The notes under the pieces: model-generated
Database searches by the model: none
Told to the model about the DNA's origin: nothing
What the model saw: only the letters and a program-made list of their open reading frames with translations
From: Prosthecobacter gellanilyticus
GTDB lineage: Bacteria > Verrucomicrobiota > Verrucomicrobiia > Verrucomicrobiales > Verrucomicrobiaceae
Reading direction: 5' to 3'
Length of the DNA: 64,000 bases
Assembly: GCF_007992435.1 (NCBI RefSeq)
Contig: NZ_BKAG01000020.1
Location: 1 to 64,000, forward strand
Position numbers and translations under genes: made by a program
Shown here: piece by piece, positions 34,139-43,700 of the stretch
Layout: each line of letters opens with the position of its first letter
Position numbering within the stretch: position 1 is the stretch's first letter

Positions 34139-35412
34139 GAGGCCAAACCACGATCACCACGCTGATGCTGGCAGCTTTTTTGACAAGCTGCCTTTCCCCC
34201 GAACAGAGACGCCTCAACCGCTCTCGCGAGCACGTCTTCATCCACTACTGGCCTCCACCCAAAGGTGATGGGGAGATCCGGCTGGCAGTGAAGGACAACA
34301 TCGACGTGAAGGGGCATGTCACTTCCGCTGGATCCGAGTATCTGGCGAAGAACAGCAAGCCAGCTTCCCGGGATGCCCCATGTCTGGCCTACGTCCGCAG
34401 ACCTGGCGTGCGCATGGTGGGAAAGGTGAATATGACTGAGTTCGCCGTCACCGTTTCGGGTGAAAACCGCTTCTTCGGCAGCCCGCTCAGCCAGCTGGAC
34501 GGGAAGAATAAAGTGATTCCTGGCGGCTCGTCGAGCGGCTCGGCCATGGCCGTCGCCACCGACATGGCAGACATCGCCATCGGCACAGACACGGCGGGTT
34601 CCATCCGCGTGCCAGCCGCCTGCTGTGGCGTGTATGGCCTGAAGACGACGTATGGACTTATCCCCATCAAAAATGTGGTTCCCATCTCACCCAAGTATCT
34701 CGACACCGTGGGTCCCTTGGCAGGAGATGTGAAGCATCTTGTGAAGGGCATGGACCTGCTCAAGCCAGACTTCGCCGCTCGTTACAAGCGCGCTGTCGCA
34801 GAAGAGCCCCTAGCCCGGCACATCACCATCGGACGACTCTATCTCGACGGAACAGATCCTGAGATCGACAAAGCCATTGATGACAAGCTCAAGGCCAAAG
34901 GCTTCCGCATCGTTCGCTTGAACGACAGCTTTAAAGCGAAGTGGAAGCGTGCGGACTCAGACGGTGCCACCGTGGCACGGGCTGACACCTGGCTTACTGA
35001 CCAAAACTACGCCGACAAGAAAGGCGTGAGCCTTCTCACCAAGCTTGTGATCATGTCCGGTGAGATCGACTACAAGCTCGGTTACAAGGCCGCTCTGAGC
35101 CGGAGAGCTGCCTGGCAGCGGGACCTCCGCAATATCTTCCGTCAGGTGGATTTCATCGCCCTGCCCACCTTGCAAGGCATGCCCCCCAAAATGCCATTCT
35201 GGGGATCTGACGCCGTCTTTGAGCTGCGCGTGTTCAGCATGCAGAACACCGTTGCCGTGAATTTTGCCGGCAATCCCGCGCTGGCCATCCCGATCGACAT
35301 GCCGTCCAAAGACGGTAAAACCCACCCAAAGACAAGCCTCCAGCTTGTCGGCCCCCGTCTGAGTGAAGCTCAGCTCCTGAACGCAGGCCGCATCCTCGAA
35401 AAGAAATCCTAA
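34135..35412 (+). CDS. Lipoprotein amidase (amidase signature family)
   Basis: 425 residues. A lipobox ending in Cys19 (AAFLTSC) suggests a lipoprotein. The amidase-signature catalytic triad is complete: AVKDNID supplies Lys53, GGSSSGSA the cis-Ser, and TDTAGSIR the nucleophilic Ser. Members hydrolyse amide bonds of varied small substrates, in cytoplasm or periplasm. It overlaps the preceding gene by four bases and is followed closely by a TPR gene, so it belongs to one unit. Target unknown. Confidence 0.88.
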   Translation: MRGQTTITTLMLAAFLTSCLSPEQRRLNRSREHVFIHYWPPPKGDGEIRLAVKDNIDVKGHVTSAGSEYLAKNSKPASRDAPCLAYVRRPGVRMVGKVNMTEFAVTVSGENRFFGSPLSQLDGKNKVIPGGSSSGSAMAVATDMADIAIGTDTAGSIRVPAACCGVYGLKTTYGLIPIKNVVPISPKYLDTVGPLAGDVKHLVKGMDLLKPDFAARYKRAVAEEPLARHITIGRLYLDGTDPEIDKAIDDKLKAKGFRIVRLNDSFKAKWKRADSDGATVARADTWLTDQNYADKKGVSLLTKLVIMSGEIDYKLGYKAALSRRAAWQRDLRNIFRQVDFIALPTLQGMPPKMPFWGSDAVFELRVFSMQNTVAVNFAGNPALAIPIDMPSKDGKTHPKTSLQLVGPRLSEAQLLNAGRILEKKS

Positions 35413-35416
35413 AACC

Positions 35417-36184
35417 ATGATACGTTCCTATTTTCTCCGCCTGGCGGTCGCCGCCTCGCTCCTGCTGACCTGTTCGTCCGGTCTGGCCCAAACGGCTCCT
35501 GAGCTTATGGCGGCGGGTGATGTCTATGATGCCCAGTTCAAGGGCGCGGAGGCACTCAAATACTACCTTCCCGCGGAGAAACTGGAGCCCAAGAACGTCG
35601 CCTTGCTCGTGCGCATCGCGCGCCAGTATCGCCATCTCCTGACTGACGCTTCCTCAAAGGAGGACAAGCTCAAATACGGCAACATCGCTCTCGAGTACGG
35701 CAAACGCGCCGCTGCCCTGGCTCCGAAGGATTCCGATGCCCAGCTTTCCTGTGCCATCACCTATGGCCGCATGCTGCCACACATGGCCACGAAGGACCAG
35801 GTCGCCTCCATCCCGCTGATCAAGACCGGCGCGGAGCGCGCCATCGCCTTAAATCCAAGTCATGAAAATGCCTGGCATGTGCTGGGCCGCTGGCATCAGG
35901 TGCTCGCGGACATGGGCATGGTGAAGCATGCCCTCAGCCGGCTGATCTATGGCGCACTTCCCACCACTACCAATGAAGAGGCGGTGAAGTGCTTTGAGCA
36001 GGCCATCGCCATCAATCCGCGCCGTCCTCGTCACTACATTGAGTTAGGTCGCACCTACGTCCAGATGGGCAAGACCGCCGAAGCCCGCAAAGCCCTCGAA
36101 AAAGGCCTGAAGCTCCCCGACCTCGACAAAGACGACACCGACCTCAAACCCCGCGGCCGCGAAGCCCTCGCCAAGCTCCCTTGA
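35417..36184 (+). CDS. Exported TPR protein
   Basis: 255 residues with a signal peptide (about 1-25, ending LAQTAPE). Several TPR-like helical pairs follow: EALKYYLPAEKLEPKN, KLKYGNIALEYGKRAAALAPKD, EEAVKCFEQAIAINPRRPRHYIELG and TAEARKALEKGLKLP. The family resembles RMD1/regulator-of-microtubule-type TPR proteins in layout, but this is only a general likeness. Probably periplasmic scaffold. Last gene of the unit started at 33394. Confidence 0.75.
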   Translation: MIRSYFLRLAVAASLLLTCSSGLAQTAPELMAAGDVYDAQFKGAEALKYYLPAEKLEPKNVALLVRIARQYRHLLTDASSKEDKLKYGNIALEYGKRAAALAPKDSDAQLSCAITYGRMLPHMATKDQVASIPLIKTGAERAIALNPSHENAWHVLGRWHQVLADMGMVKHALSRLIYGALPTTTNEEAVKCFEQAIAINPRRPRHYIELGRTYVQMGKTAEARKALEKGLKLPDLDKDDTDLKPRGREALAKLP

Positions 36185-36344
36185 GTCTAACGAGTGTTAC
36201 AATAAATCGCAGGCGCGCCGCTGCCCGTACGTTGTTCACGCTTCAGCGTGTTCAATGAACTTCAAAGACACCGCTAAAGCGTGAACAACGTACCTCTGCG
36301 CCCCAGCTTCAAAGAGGAAACTCCAAAATATTCAAAGCAGCGGC
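36185..36344. repeat. Intergenic inverted repeat with 22-base arms
   Basis: The arms at 36227-36248 and 36272-36293 match at 21 of 22 positions (start GTACGTTGTTCACGCTT). The inner part can fold again (GTTCAATGAAC). It may serve as an mRNA 3' hairpin for the TPR gene or be a dispersed palindrome. Confidence 0.7.
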
Positions 36345-36625
36345 AATCAGGGGCTTCCGTTCAGGGCATCTGCGCACATCTGCGTTATCTGCGGTTAAAA
36401 TTCAGGGGTCTCCCTCGACCTAGACAACCCTCCAAACACACGCAAAAGCCAGGAAGACAAGGCTCCCGTTCATACCATCTGCGCATCTCTGCGTTATCTG
36501 CGGTCAAAATTCAGGGGTCTCCCTCGCCTGGATAACCCTCCAAACACACGCAGAAGCCAGGACGACAAGGCTCCCGCTCAAAGCATCTGCGCATCTCTGC
36601 GTTATCTGCGGCTAAAAATTCAGTG
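36345..36625. repeat. 108-base tandem repeat, about 2.5 units
   Basis: Units start with CATCTGCGCA at about 36,367, 36,476 and 36,584, giving a period of 108-109 bases. Each contains CTGCGTTATCTGCGGT, AAAATTCAGGGGTCTCCCTC and a CCTCCAAACACACGC stretch; the third unit is incomplete and runs into the end of the asnB gene. The core is also present singly at 12,069-12,105. It is not a CRISPR: the units are contiguous, with no unique spacers. Confidence 0.8.
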
Positions 36626-36630
36626 TCTGC

Positions 36631-38598
36631 CTACACCTTCTCCCGCACCACTGCCGAGCTCGGCAGATCCGCCAGAGACCCCTCAATGAACGTGTGATGC
36701 CAGAGTTGCGTGGCCACCACCGCCGCAAGCCCGATCTCCACCGACAAACGCGGCAGCGAACCTGGCTTTAAGGTCTTGTAAGCCTTCCGCCAGTGCTTCA
36801 CCTGCTCGATGTCAAAGTAACCTGTGCGGCGCAGTGATTCATCACTGACGAGTTCACCCACAAACTTCGGCTCGGGCTCGATGTGGAAGCTGTCCAGCGG
36901 CGCGCGGAAGATCACCTTGTGCCGGCGTGCGATCTCTTTCGGTAGCCAGCGCTCCGCCACCAGTCGCAGCAGATGCTTGTCACGCATGCCATTCAGCTTC
37001 CAGCGCGGGTGCAGCTTGGAAGCGAAGTCGAACACATCCTCATCCAGGAACGGATAACGCACCTCGACGGATGAATTCATGGCCACACGGTCACCCTTCG
37101 CCTGCAAGAGGTGTCCGGCCAGTGTCACTCGCGCTCCCACCCACAGACTACGGTTCAGCGGACTCCATTTCGTCGCTCGATTCAGATCAATGCCCAGCTC
37201 TTCCCAGGGCCGTGCCTTCGCCAGCACCTCGCGCATCGGCTCCGCATAGAAGCGCAGCTTCGAAAGCGCCAGCATGCCATAACTGTCGATCCACGCATTC
37301 GGACCGCCGACCGCCGTCTCCCATTGCTTGCGGCTTTCCGGCGGATAGTGCGGGATCTTGTTGAGCTTGAGAAACGCGCGTCGTGCCAGATCGCTCAGCC
37401 TCAAGCCAGGAATCGAATCCATCGCGTTAAACATCTTCGCGATTTTATACCACGGATACCCGGCCAGCCATTCGTCCGCGCCTTCACCCGTGAGCACCAC
37501 CTTCTGCCCATTCTGGTGCACCTTCCGCGCCAGCAGCATCAAGGCAGCGCATGAGGTGTCGATCACCGGCGCCTCCGCCGCATGAATGAGCTCGGGATAA
37601 TTGTCCAGCGAGTCACTCGAGCGAAACTCCTGCACCATCGGCGGCTTCGCGCCAATGTGCCTGGCCGAAAGGTTCGCCGCGCTGAGTTCATCCAGCCCAG
37701 GATCATCCACCCGCACCGTGTAGGTGTTGATGGAGTTGCCTTTGAGCTTGCAGGCCATCGCCACGATCATGCTGGAGTCCAGCCCGCCGGAGAGATAGGC
37801 GCCCACCGGCACATCCGCGCGCAGACGTCTTTCCACGGCCTTCATGAGCAGATCTTCGAACTGATCCACCAGCTTGCGCTGATCTGTCTCAGGGTTCTCA
37901 TCACCCTGATCCGGGAAATCCATTTTCCAATACGCACGCTCCTGAACTGGCTCCGTCTGCCCTGGAGTGACTTGCAGATAGTGCCCCGGACTCAGAAGCT
38001 GCACACCTTCAAAGCAGGTCACCGGACCAGGCATGGCCCCGAAAGTAAAAATGTGGTCCAGGCCATGCAGGTTTGCTTTCGCCGGGACCATGCCAGAGGC
38101 CAGCAGTCCCTTGATCTCCGAGGCAAACAGCAGCCACTCTCCCTGGCGCGACCAATACAGCGGCGCGATGCCGAAGCGATCTCTTCCCAGCGTCACCTGA
38201 TGCCGGTGCACATCATACAGCGCCACGGCAAACTGCCCGCGCATGCGCTCAAACATGCCCTCTTTGCTCTCTTCCCACAGATGCGGGATGATCTCCGTGT
38301 CACAGTTTGTGTGCAGCGTATGCCCGCAGCCCACCAGCTCCGCGCGCTTCTCCGGGAAGTCGAAGAACTCGCCGTTGAAGACTGTGTAGGCCGTCTTGTC
38401 CTCATTGCACATCGGCTGCTGCCCGTCCGTGATGCCGACGATGCTCAGCCTCCGGTTCACCATCGTCACACCCGGCCGCCGGAAGAAGCCCTCCTCATCC
38501 GGCCCGCGATGCGTGATCGCACGCGACATTCTCTCCACCACGCCTTCCGGCACTTCACGTCTTCCGACCAGGTCAATCATTCCAGCGATGCCACACAT
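36631..38598 (-). CDS. asnB: Asparagine synthase (glutamine-hydrolysing)
   Basis: 655 residues. The protein starts MCGIAG, so Cys2 is the amidotransferase nucleophile after Met removal. The glutaminase domain shows RGPDEEG and FNGEFFDF; the synthase domain has the pyrophosphate loop SGGLDSS around residues 268-274 and TGEGADEWLAGY. It converts aspartate to asparagine, or, in AsnB-like members of gene clusters, amidates other carboxylates. It lies 2.1 kb before the polyketide synthase on the opposite strand, so involvement in that pathway is only a possibility. Confidence 0.93.
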   Translation of the reverse strand: MCGIAGMIDLVGRREVPEGVVERMSRAITHRGPDEEGFFRRPGVTMVNRRLSIVGITDGQQPMCNEDKTAYTVFNGEFFDFPEKRAELVGCGHTLHTNCDTEIIPHLWEESKEGMFERMRGQFAVALYDVHRHQVTLGRDRFGIAPLYWSRQGEWLLFASEIKGLLASGMVPAKANLHGLDHIFTFGAMPGPVTCFEGVQLLSPGHYLQVTPGQTEPVQERAYWKMDFPDQGDENPETDQRKLVDQFEDLLMKAVERRLRADVPVGAYLSGGLDSSMIVAMACKLKGNSINTYTVRVDDPGLDELSAANLSARHIGAKPPMVQEFRSSDSLDNYPELIHAAEAPVIDTSCAALMLLARKVHQNGQKVVLTGEGADEWLAGYPWYKIAKMFNAMDSIPGLRLSDLARRAFLKLNKIPHYPPESRKQWETAVGGPNAWIDSYGMLALSKLRFYAEPMREVLAKARPWEELGIDLNRATKWSPLNRSLWVGARVTLAGHLLQAKGDRVAMNSSVEVRYPFLDEDVFDFASKLHPRWKLNGMRDKHLLRLVAERWLPKEIARRHKVIFRAPLDSFHIEPEPKFVGELVSDESLRRTGYFDIEQVKHWRKAYKTLKPGSLPRLSVEIGLAAVVATQLWHHTFIEGSLADLPSSAVVREKV

Positions 38599-38674
38599 AG
38601 AGTTTTGGTAAGTTCAAACGTGGCAGCGATGCCAGTGTCTTCGGATGGGGTTTGGATAGCCTAACAAAGGATGT

Positions 38675-39118
38675 CTAATTGACCCGGTCGCGCCGCTGCT
38701 GCAGTTCGATCAGGTGCGTGGAAAGATGGGGCAGAAGTGTCTTCCGGATCAATGTTTTAAATTCGGGCGTCACATCTTCATTTGCCAGCGCATTCTCATA
38801 CTGGCTGATGCCGTGTGACTCTCCAGCTTGGAGTATCCTCAGGGCAGGGGACTCGCCAAAGAGCGTCGCGGCTCCCTCCAGAGCCTGTACAAACCCTCCC
38901 CAGACACCGGAACCTGTGGACGGCTCCGCGCCCAGTTCCGCCGCGAGTTTCTGCAGCTCATAGACGTTCTGCTGGTGGTTACCGCGGATGCGCTCCAGCT
39001 CCAGGTCCACCCGGTTGTCATCAAAGGCCTCGATGGCCTGCGTGTAGGTTTCCACGGCAGAAACTTCGCCGCGAAGCAGTTCATTGCAGATATCAATGGT
39101 GGGGTCGGTGGCAATCAT
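38675..39118 (-). CDS. Four-helix protein, DUF2383 (PA2169) type
   Basis: 147 residues. CNELLRGEVSAVETYTQAIEAF opens the first helix, then RIRGNHQQNVYELQKLAAELG, GESHGISQYENAL and PHLSTHLIELQ follow: the Glu/His-bearing helices of the DUF2383 ferritin-like bundle. No signal peptide. A copy of the GGGTTTCACCCCAT motif lies 52 bases upstream of the start (39171-39184 on the complementary strand). Stress or stationary-phase role likely. Confidence 0.8.
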   Translation of the reverse strand: MIATDPTIDICNELLRGEVSAVETYTQAIEAFDDNRVDLELERIRGNHQQNVYELQKLAAELGAEPSTGSGVWGGFVQALEGAATLFGESPALRILQAGESHGISQYENALANEDVTPEFKTLIRKTLLPHLSTHLIELQQRRDRVN

Positions 39119-39170
39119 GGCAGATATAAATAAGTTGTTCCGATGCTAGGAGTGGCACCTGACCTTCTCC

Positions 39171-39184
39171 ATGGGGTGAAACCC
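39171..39184 (-). promoter_or_regulatory. GGGTTTCACCCCAT motif upstream of the DUF2383 gene
   Basis: On the minus strand the sequence reads GGGTTTCACCCCAT, identical over 14 bases to the motif at 40663-40676 in front of the polyketide synthase. The GGGT/ACCC halves are complementary around a three-base centre, as for a dimer-binding site. Confidence 0.55.
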
Positions 39185-39210
39185 GAAATCATTGCTTATC
39201 TCTACGCCTC

Positions 39211-39795
39211 TCACAGCACTGGAGGCGGCAGGATCTCTCTAGGAAAGGGTGCTTCCTCGTCCCGCAAATGCACGCTTGGTGTGGCCGCCTCCTGGCTTAC
39301 GCAGATGTCCTGCGCGCCATTGCGTGTGAGGATCTCTGTGGCCTGTTCGATCTGCCCGGACGTCTCTGTGTGCACAGAGAGGAGGATGTTTCCCTCCTGC
39401 AGCATGCCTTCATAGCGCTTCGCCTCGATCTCCGGGATGCCCATCCCGATCAAGCCGCCCGTGATCCCGCCCACCGCGGCGCCGATGGCCGCACCGCTGA
39501 GCGCCGCCATGATCGGACCGGCGGCGATGAACGGCCCCGCACCCGGAATGGCCAGGGCGCCAATGCCGGCGATCCAGCCCAGCGCTCCTCCCAGCACGCC
39601 ACCCGTGCCTGCACCTGCGATGGCGCCTTCCGGAGCCTTCGTGTTCATCTCATGCGCGAATTCATGGCTCGTGCTTGTGTCTGCAAAAAGCGCGGAGATG
39701 TCATTGCTCAAAAAACCGGCCGCCTTGAGATCATCGACGATGCGGTCCGCCTGGTCCCGGGACATGGCGATGCAGAAAACTGATTTTTTGGACAT
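39211..39795 (-). CDS. Glycine-zipper membrane protein, stress-protein 17M-like
   Basis: 194 residues from the ATG at 39795, which follows an AGGA-type site; the frame is open 14 codons further upstream. The N-terminus, SVFCIAMSRDQADRIVDDLKAAGF, matches the 17M/YflT-type alpha-beta domain found in general stress proteins. Residues about 60-120 are a glycine-zipper stretch (GAIAGAGTGGVLGGALGWIAG and more), likely inserted in a membrane. It runs just downstream of a DUF4142 gene on the same strand, with 38 bases between them. Confidence 0.7.
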   Translation of the reverse strand: MSKKSVFCIAMSRDQADRIVDDLKAAGFLSNDISALFADTSTSHEFAHEMNTKAPEGAIAGAGTGGVLGGALGWIAGIGALAIPGAGPFIAAGPIMAALSGAAIGAAVGGITGGLIGMGIPEIEAKRYEGMLQEGNILLSVHTETSGQIEQATEILTRNGAQDICVSQEAATPSVHLRDEEAPFPREILPPPVL

Positions 39796-39833
39796 GAGGA
39801 GTCGTCCTTTCGGAAGGTTGTCGCGATGACCGT

Positions 39834-40436
39834 TCAACGGTAATATCCAGCCCCCACGGCGGGCGCGCTCGAGTAGGAAGCCGGTCCCGCCGTCGCCACA
39901 ATGCCCGTGCCCAGTCCATGGAGCTGGCTGTGCTGGGCCCTCAGCATCTGGATCGTGTTTTCTGCCCAGCGCTTCAAGTCCACATCCTGGGCGTTCCTGG
40001 CAGCCTCCTCCAGCTTGCTGACCCGCTGCTGGTGGCTGTTCTCCACCTCGGCGAGGAAGAGCCGGTCAAACTCAAGCCCCTCCGCCTTCTCCAGCTTGCG
40101 CAACCCATCGCCATTCGGGCTCGGCAGCGTGGCTGGCAGCTCGAACTCCTTGTGCGCGGCCAGGAGCTGGAGGTCGGTGTCCAGCTTGGTCTGTTCCGTG
40201 ACCATCGTGGCTGCGTAAAGGCGGATGTGGTGGCTCTGCGCCTTCTGCGCGCCCAGCTCGCCCACCTTGATCGCGGCCGCTCCTGCCCCCGCCTCATGCC
40301 GTACAATCTCCCCATCCCGTGAGCTGAGGAGCCTGCTTTTATCTTCCCCTTGGAGATTCTGGCTAACCAAGAGCATGACTCCGAAGGTCAGCAGCAAGGC
40401 AGTCACCTGATTTCGTGGAATAACTTTTACATTCAT
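39834..40436 (-). CDS. DUF4142 family periplasmic protein (second copy)
   Basis: 200 residues from the ATG at 40436. A signal peptide (about 1-30) precedes the helical DUF4142 core: RHEAGAGAAAIKVGELGAQKA, TMVTEQTKLDTDLQLLA and EFDRLFLAEVENSHQQRVSKLEEAA. The C-terminal YSSAPAVGAGYY tail is unordered. It is clearly related to the gene at 31825-32355 but not a recent duplicate. Probably co-transcribed with the glycine-zipper gene. Confidence 0.85.
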   Translation of the reverse strand: MNVKVIPRNQVTALLLTFGVMLLVSQNLQGEDKSRLLSSRDGEIVRHEAGAGAAAIKVGELGAQKAQSHHIRLYAATMVTEQTKLDTDLQLLAAHKEFELPATLPSPNGDGLRKLEKAEGLEFDRLFLAEVENSHQQRVSKLEEAARNAQDVDLKRWAENTIQMLRAQHSQLHGLGTGIVATAGPASYSSAPAVGAGYYR

Positions 40437-40713
40437 GGGGGTCAAGGTTTTCCAGGAGATCGGCTTTCGACCCCAAGTTAGGCTTGTCGCTCATGTTTTA
40501 GCCATCGGGCAGGACCCGTATTGATAGGTCCGGCACCGCCCATGCGTTTTGCCCGACTTGGCCCTTTTTTTGGGCCTTTTTGGGTGTCAAAACTGACCCA
40601 AAAATCGACCTCCCGACCCTCCTTTCAGGGTGACTTTTCCCTGGGGACCTGATACGTCGGTAGGGTTTCACCCCATATCCACAAAAGGCTATGGTTACGT
40701 ACCCCTCTTCGAC
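40437..40713. promoter_or_regulatory. Divergent control region before the polyketide operon
   Basis: Between the DUF4142 and polyketide genes there is GGCCC-T7-GGGCC (40560-40576), which overlaps no gene, then a perfect 9-base inverted repeat TTTTTGGGT/ACCCAAAAA (40577-40585, 40596-40604), then GGGTTTCACCCCAT (40663-40676), 38 bases before the start codon. A weaker GGGTCCTGCCCGAT lies on the minus strand at 40504-40517, facing the DUF4142 gene. Confidence 0.6.
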
Positions 40714-43700
40714 ATGTCCAATTCTGTTCATCCCGCTCATCAGTCCCCGTCCCCTGTTTCTTCCACTCCCGCTAATGATCAAGAAGGGGTAGCGATCATC
40801 GGAATCGGTTGTCGTTTCCCGGGTGGAATCAATAACGTCGACGCTTTTTGGAAGCTCCTGGAAGAGGGGCGTGACGCTGTCGTCGATGTTCCTGCCGACC
40901 GCTGGAACGTCGAGCGCTTCTACGATGCTGAGCCAGGCATCGTCGGCAAATCCATCGCCAAGAAGGGCGGCTTCATCGAGGGCATCGACCAGTTTGACCC
41001 CCAGTTTTTCGGCATCTCTCCCCGTGAGGCCCCTTACATCGACCCCCAGCAGCGTATCCTATTGGAGACTGCTTATGAGGCCATCGAAGACGCCGGCATC
41101 GTGCTCGACCTCGAAAAAGGCACGGACATGGGCGTGTTCGTTGGCATCTCGCACAACGACTACCAGGGCCTCCAGCACACCGCCACAGACCGTGTGGGCA
41201 TCAGCTCCCACACCCCTACCGGCAGCGCGCACAGCATCGCGGCAAACCGCATTTCTTACTGCCTGAACCTCAGCGGCCCCTCCATCGCCATGGACACGGC
41301 CTGCTCCTCCGCCCTGACCGCCGTCCATGTCGCTTGCGAACACCTGCTCGGTGGCCGCTGCAAAACGGCGCTCGCCGGTGGTGTGACCATCATGATCACT
41401 CCGGACGGCTTCATCGGCTTCTCGCAGGCCGGCATGCTCTCCCCGGAAGGCAAGTGCAAGGTCTTCGATGCCTCCGCGAACGGCTTCGTCCGTGGTGAGG
41501 GCGCCGGCATGGTGCTCTTGAAGAGGCTCTCGGATGCCATCGCGGATGGAGACCCCATTCACGCCGTGGTCAAAGGTTCCGCCGTGAACTCCGATGGTCA
41601 CACCACCGGTATCTCTCTGCCTAGCGGTGAAGCCCAGGCCCGCCTCGTGCGTGAGGCTTGTGCCGTCGCTGGCATCAAGCCATCCGAGATCGGCTATGTC
41701 GAGGCCCACGGCACCGGCACTGCCGTCGGTGACCCTATCGAGGCTCATGCACTCGCCGAAGCTCTTTGCGAAGGCCGCGCGGAACCCCTCAGCGTCGGCT
41801 CGGTGAAGACAAACCTCGGCCATCTGGAGACAGCCTCGGGTGTCGCCGGTTTGGTGAAAGCCGCCCTCGTGCTCAAGCATGGCCGCATCCCTGCCAACCT
41901 GCATTTTGAGAATCCGAATCCGCACATCGATTTCGAAGCTCTGAAGCTGAAGGTCTCCATGGGGAATGAAGATTTCCCGGCCAAGTATCCCGTCCGCATG
42001 GCGGGTGTGAACTCCTTCGGTTTCGGTGGCTCGAATGCCCACGTGGTCCTCGCCGAGGCACCCAAGAAGACGTCGCGCTCTCATGCCGTTGTCGAGACAA
42101 ACCGCGCCTGGCCGCTGGTGCTCTCCGCACGTTCTGAAGAAGCCCTGCGCGCCTATGCCTCGCAGCTCAGCTCCTGGCTGGACGATCACTCAAAGTTGAA
42201 TGGCAGCTCGCCGCTCATGCCGGATGTCACCTACATGCTCGGTGCACGGCGTAACCATCATTCGTATCGCCTCGCCTTCACCGCCAGCTCGCTGGGAGAG
42301 GCCGTGCAGGAACTCAGCGCCTACGCCAAGGGCGAGCCTGGACCGCGCATGCGCAGCTCATTCACCCCGCGTGGTGAAAAGGCCATGCGCACTGTCTTTG
42401 TCATGAGCGGCCAGGGCCCGCAATGGCAGGGCATGGGCCTCGAGCTCATGCGCAATGAGCCGGTCTTCAAAAGCATGATCGAGGCCTGTGACGCCGCCAT
42501 GCGTCCCTTTGCACGGTTCTCGCTCATCGATGAACTGAACCGTCCAGATTCCGAGACACGCATGCAGCAGACGGAAGTCTCGCAGCCTGCCATCTTCGCC
42601 ATGCAGATGGGCCTTGCGGCTCTCTGGCAGTCCTGGGGCATCCAGCCTGAAGCTGTGGTCGGTCACAGCGTCGGTGAAGTCGCCGCAGCCTGCGTTGCTG
42701 GCATCCTCACCTTGGAACAGGCCGCGAAGATCATCGTCCTGCGCGGACGTTTCATGGATGAGTGCCATGCAGACGGCGGCGGCATGCTCGCTGTCGGCAT
42801 GAGCCCTGAAGAGGCGCAGGCCATCATCACCAAGCATGATCGCACCGTCAGCATCGCCGCCTTCAATGGTCCGCGCTCGCTCACGCTGTCAGGCTTGAAG
42901 ACCTCGCTGAAGCTGATCGCAGACGAACTGGAAGCCAAAGGCGTCTTCGCCCGCTTCCTGCAGGTGAGCCATCCCTTCCATCATGCCATGATGCAGCCTG
43001 CGGCCGATGCGCTGCATGAGGCTCTCAAAGACCTAACACCAAGTGCGGAAAAGATTCCGTTCTTCAGCACCGTCACTGGCAAGCGCCATGAAGGCGCCGC
43101 CTGCGTTGCCGGACATTGGTCCAGCGGTGTGCGCCAGCCGGTGGAGTTCTCCTCCGCCATCGCGGCTGTCGCTGAGTTCGGCACAGATGTCTGGCTTGAG
43201 ATCGGCGCGCATCCCGCGCTTGTCCGTTCCATTCAGGAGTGTCTCGAAGGCAAGGGCAGCAAGCCTTCCGTGCTCGCTTCCGCACGTCGTGAGCGCGAGC
43301 ACGAGTCCCTGCTCGATACCGCCATCGATCTGCATCTCGCCGGTGTGGTGCTTGACTTCAAGTCGATGACTCCTTCACGTCGTCATCTGGCTCTTCCTAC
43401 CTATGCCTGGAACAAGTCCCGCTGGTGGAATGAGTCTCAGGACATGTCCGAAGGCCGCCTCGCTGCTGGCGGACGTGGCTTGCTGGACATCCGTCTCGCA
43501 CGCGCCGTGCCGACCTGGATGACACGTCTGGACAACCGCCACATGGCGTTCCTTCGCGATCACCGCGTGGAAAACATGATCATCTTCCCCGCCGCAGGCT
43601 TTGTGGACATGATCCTCGAGGCCGGTGTGCAGCTCTTCGAGGGCAAGGCCTTTGCCGTGGAGGACTTCGAGATTCGCAAGCCGCTCATCCTTCCTGATCC

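Noticed and set aside
36345..36625. Tandem array considered as a CRISPR
   Set aside because: Units of ~108 bases are contiguous and similar throughout, with no short repeats separated by unique spacers and no cas genes nearby.
36631..38598. Asparagine synthase as a firm part of the polyketide cluster
   Set aside because: It is on the opposite strand and separated by three unrelated stress-type genes; no shared control site in front of it was seen.
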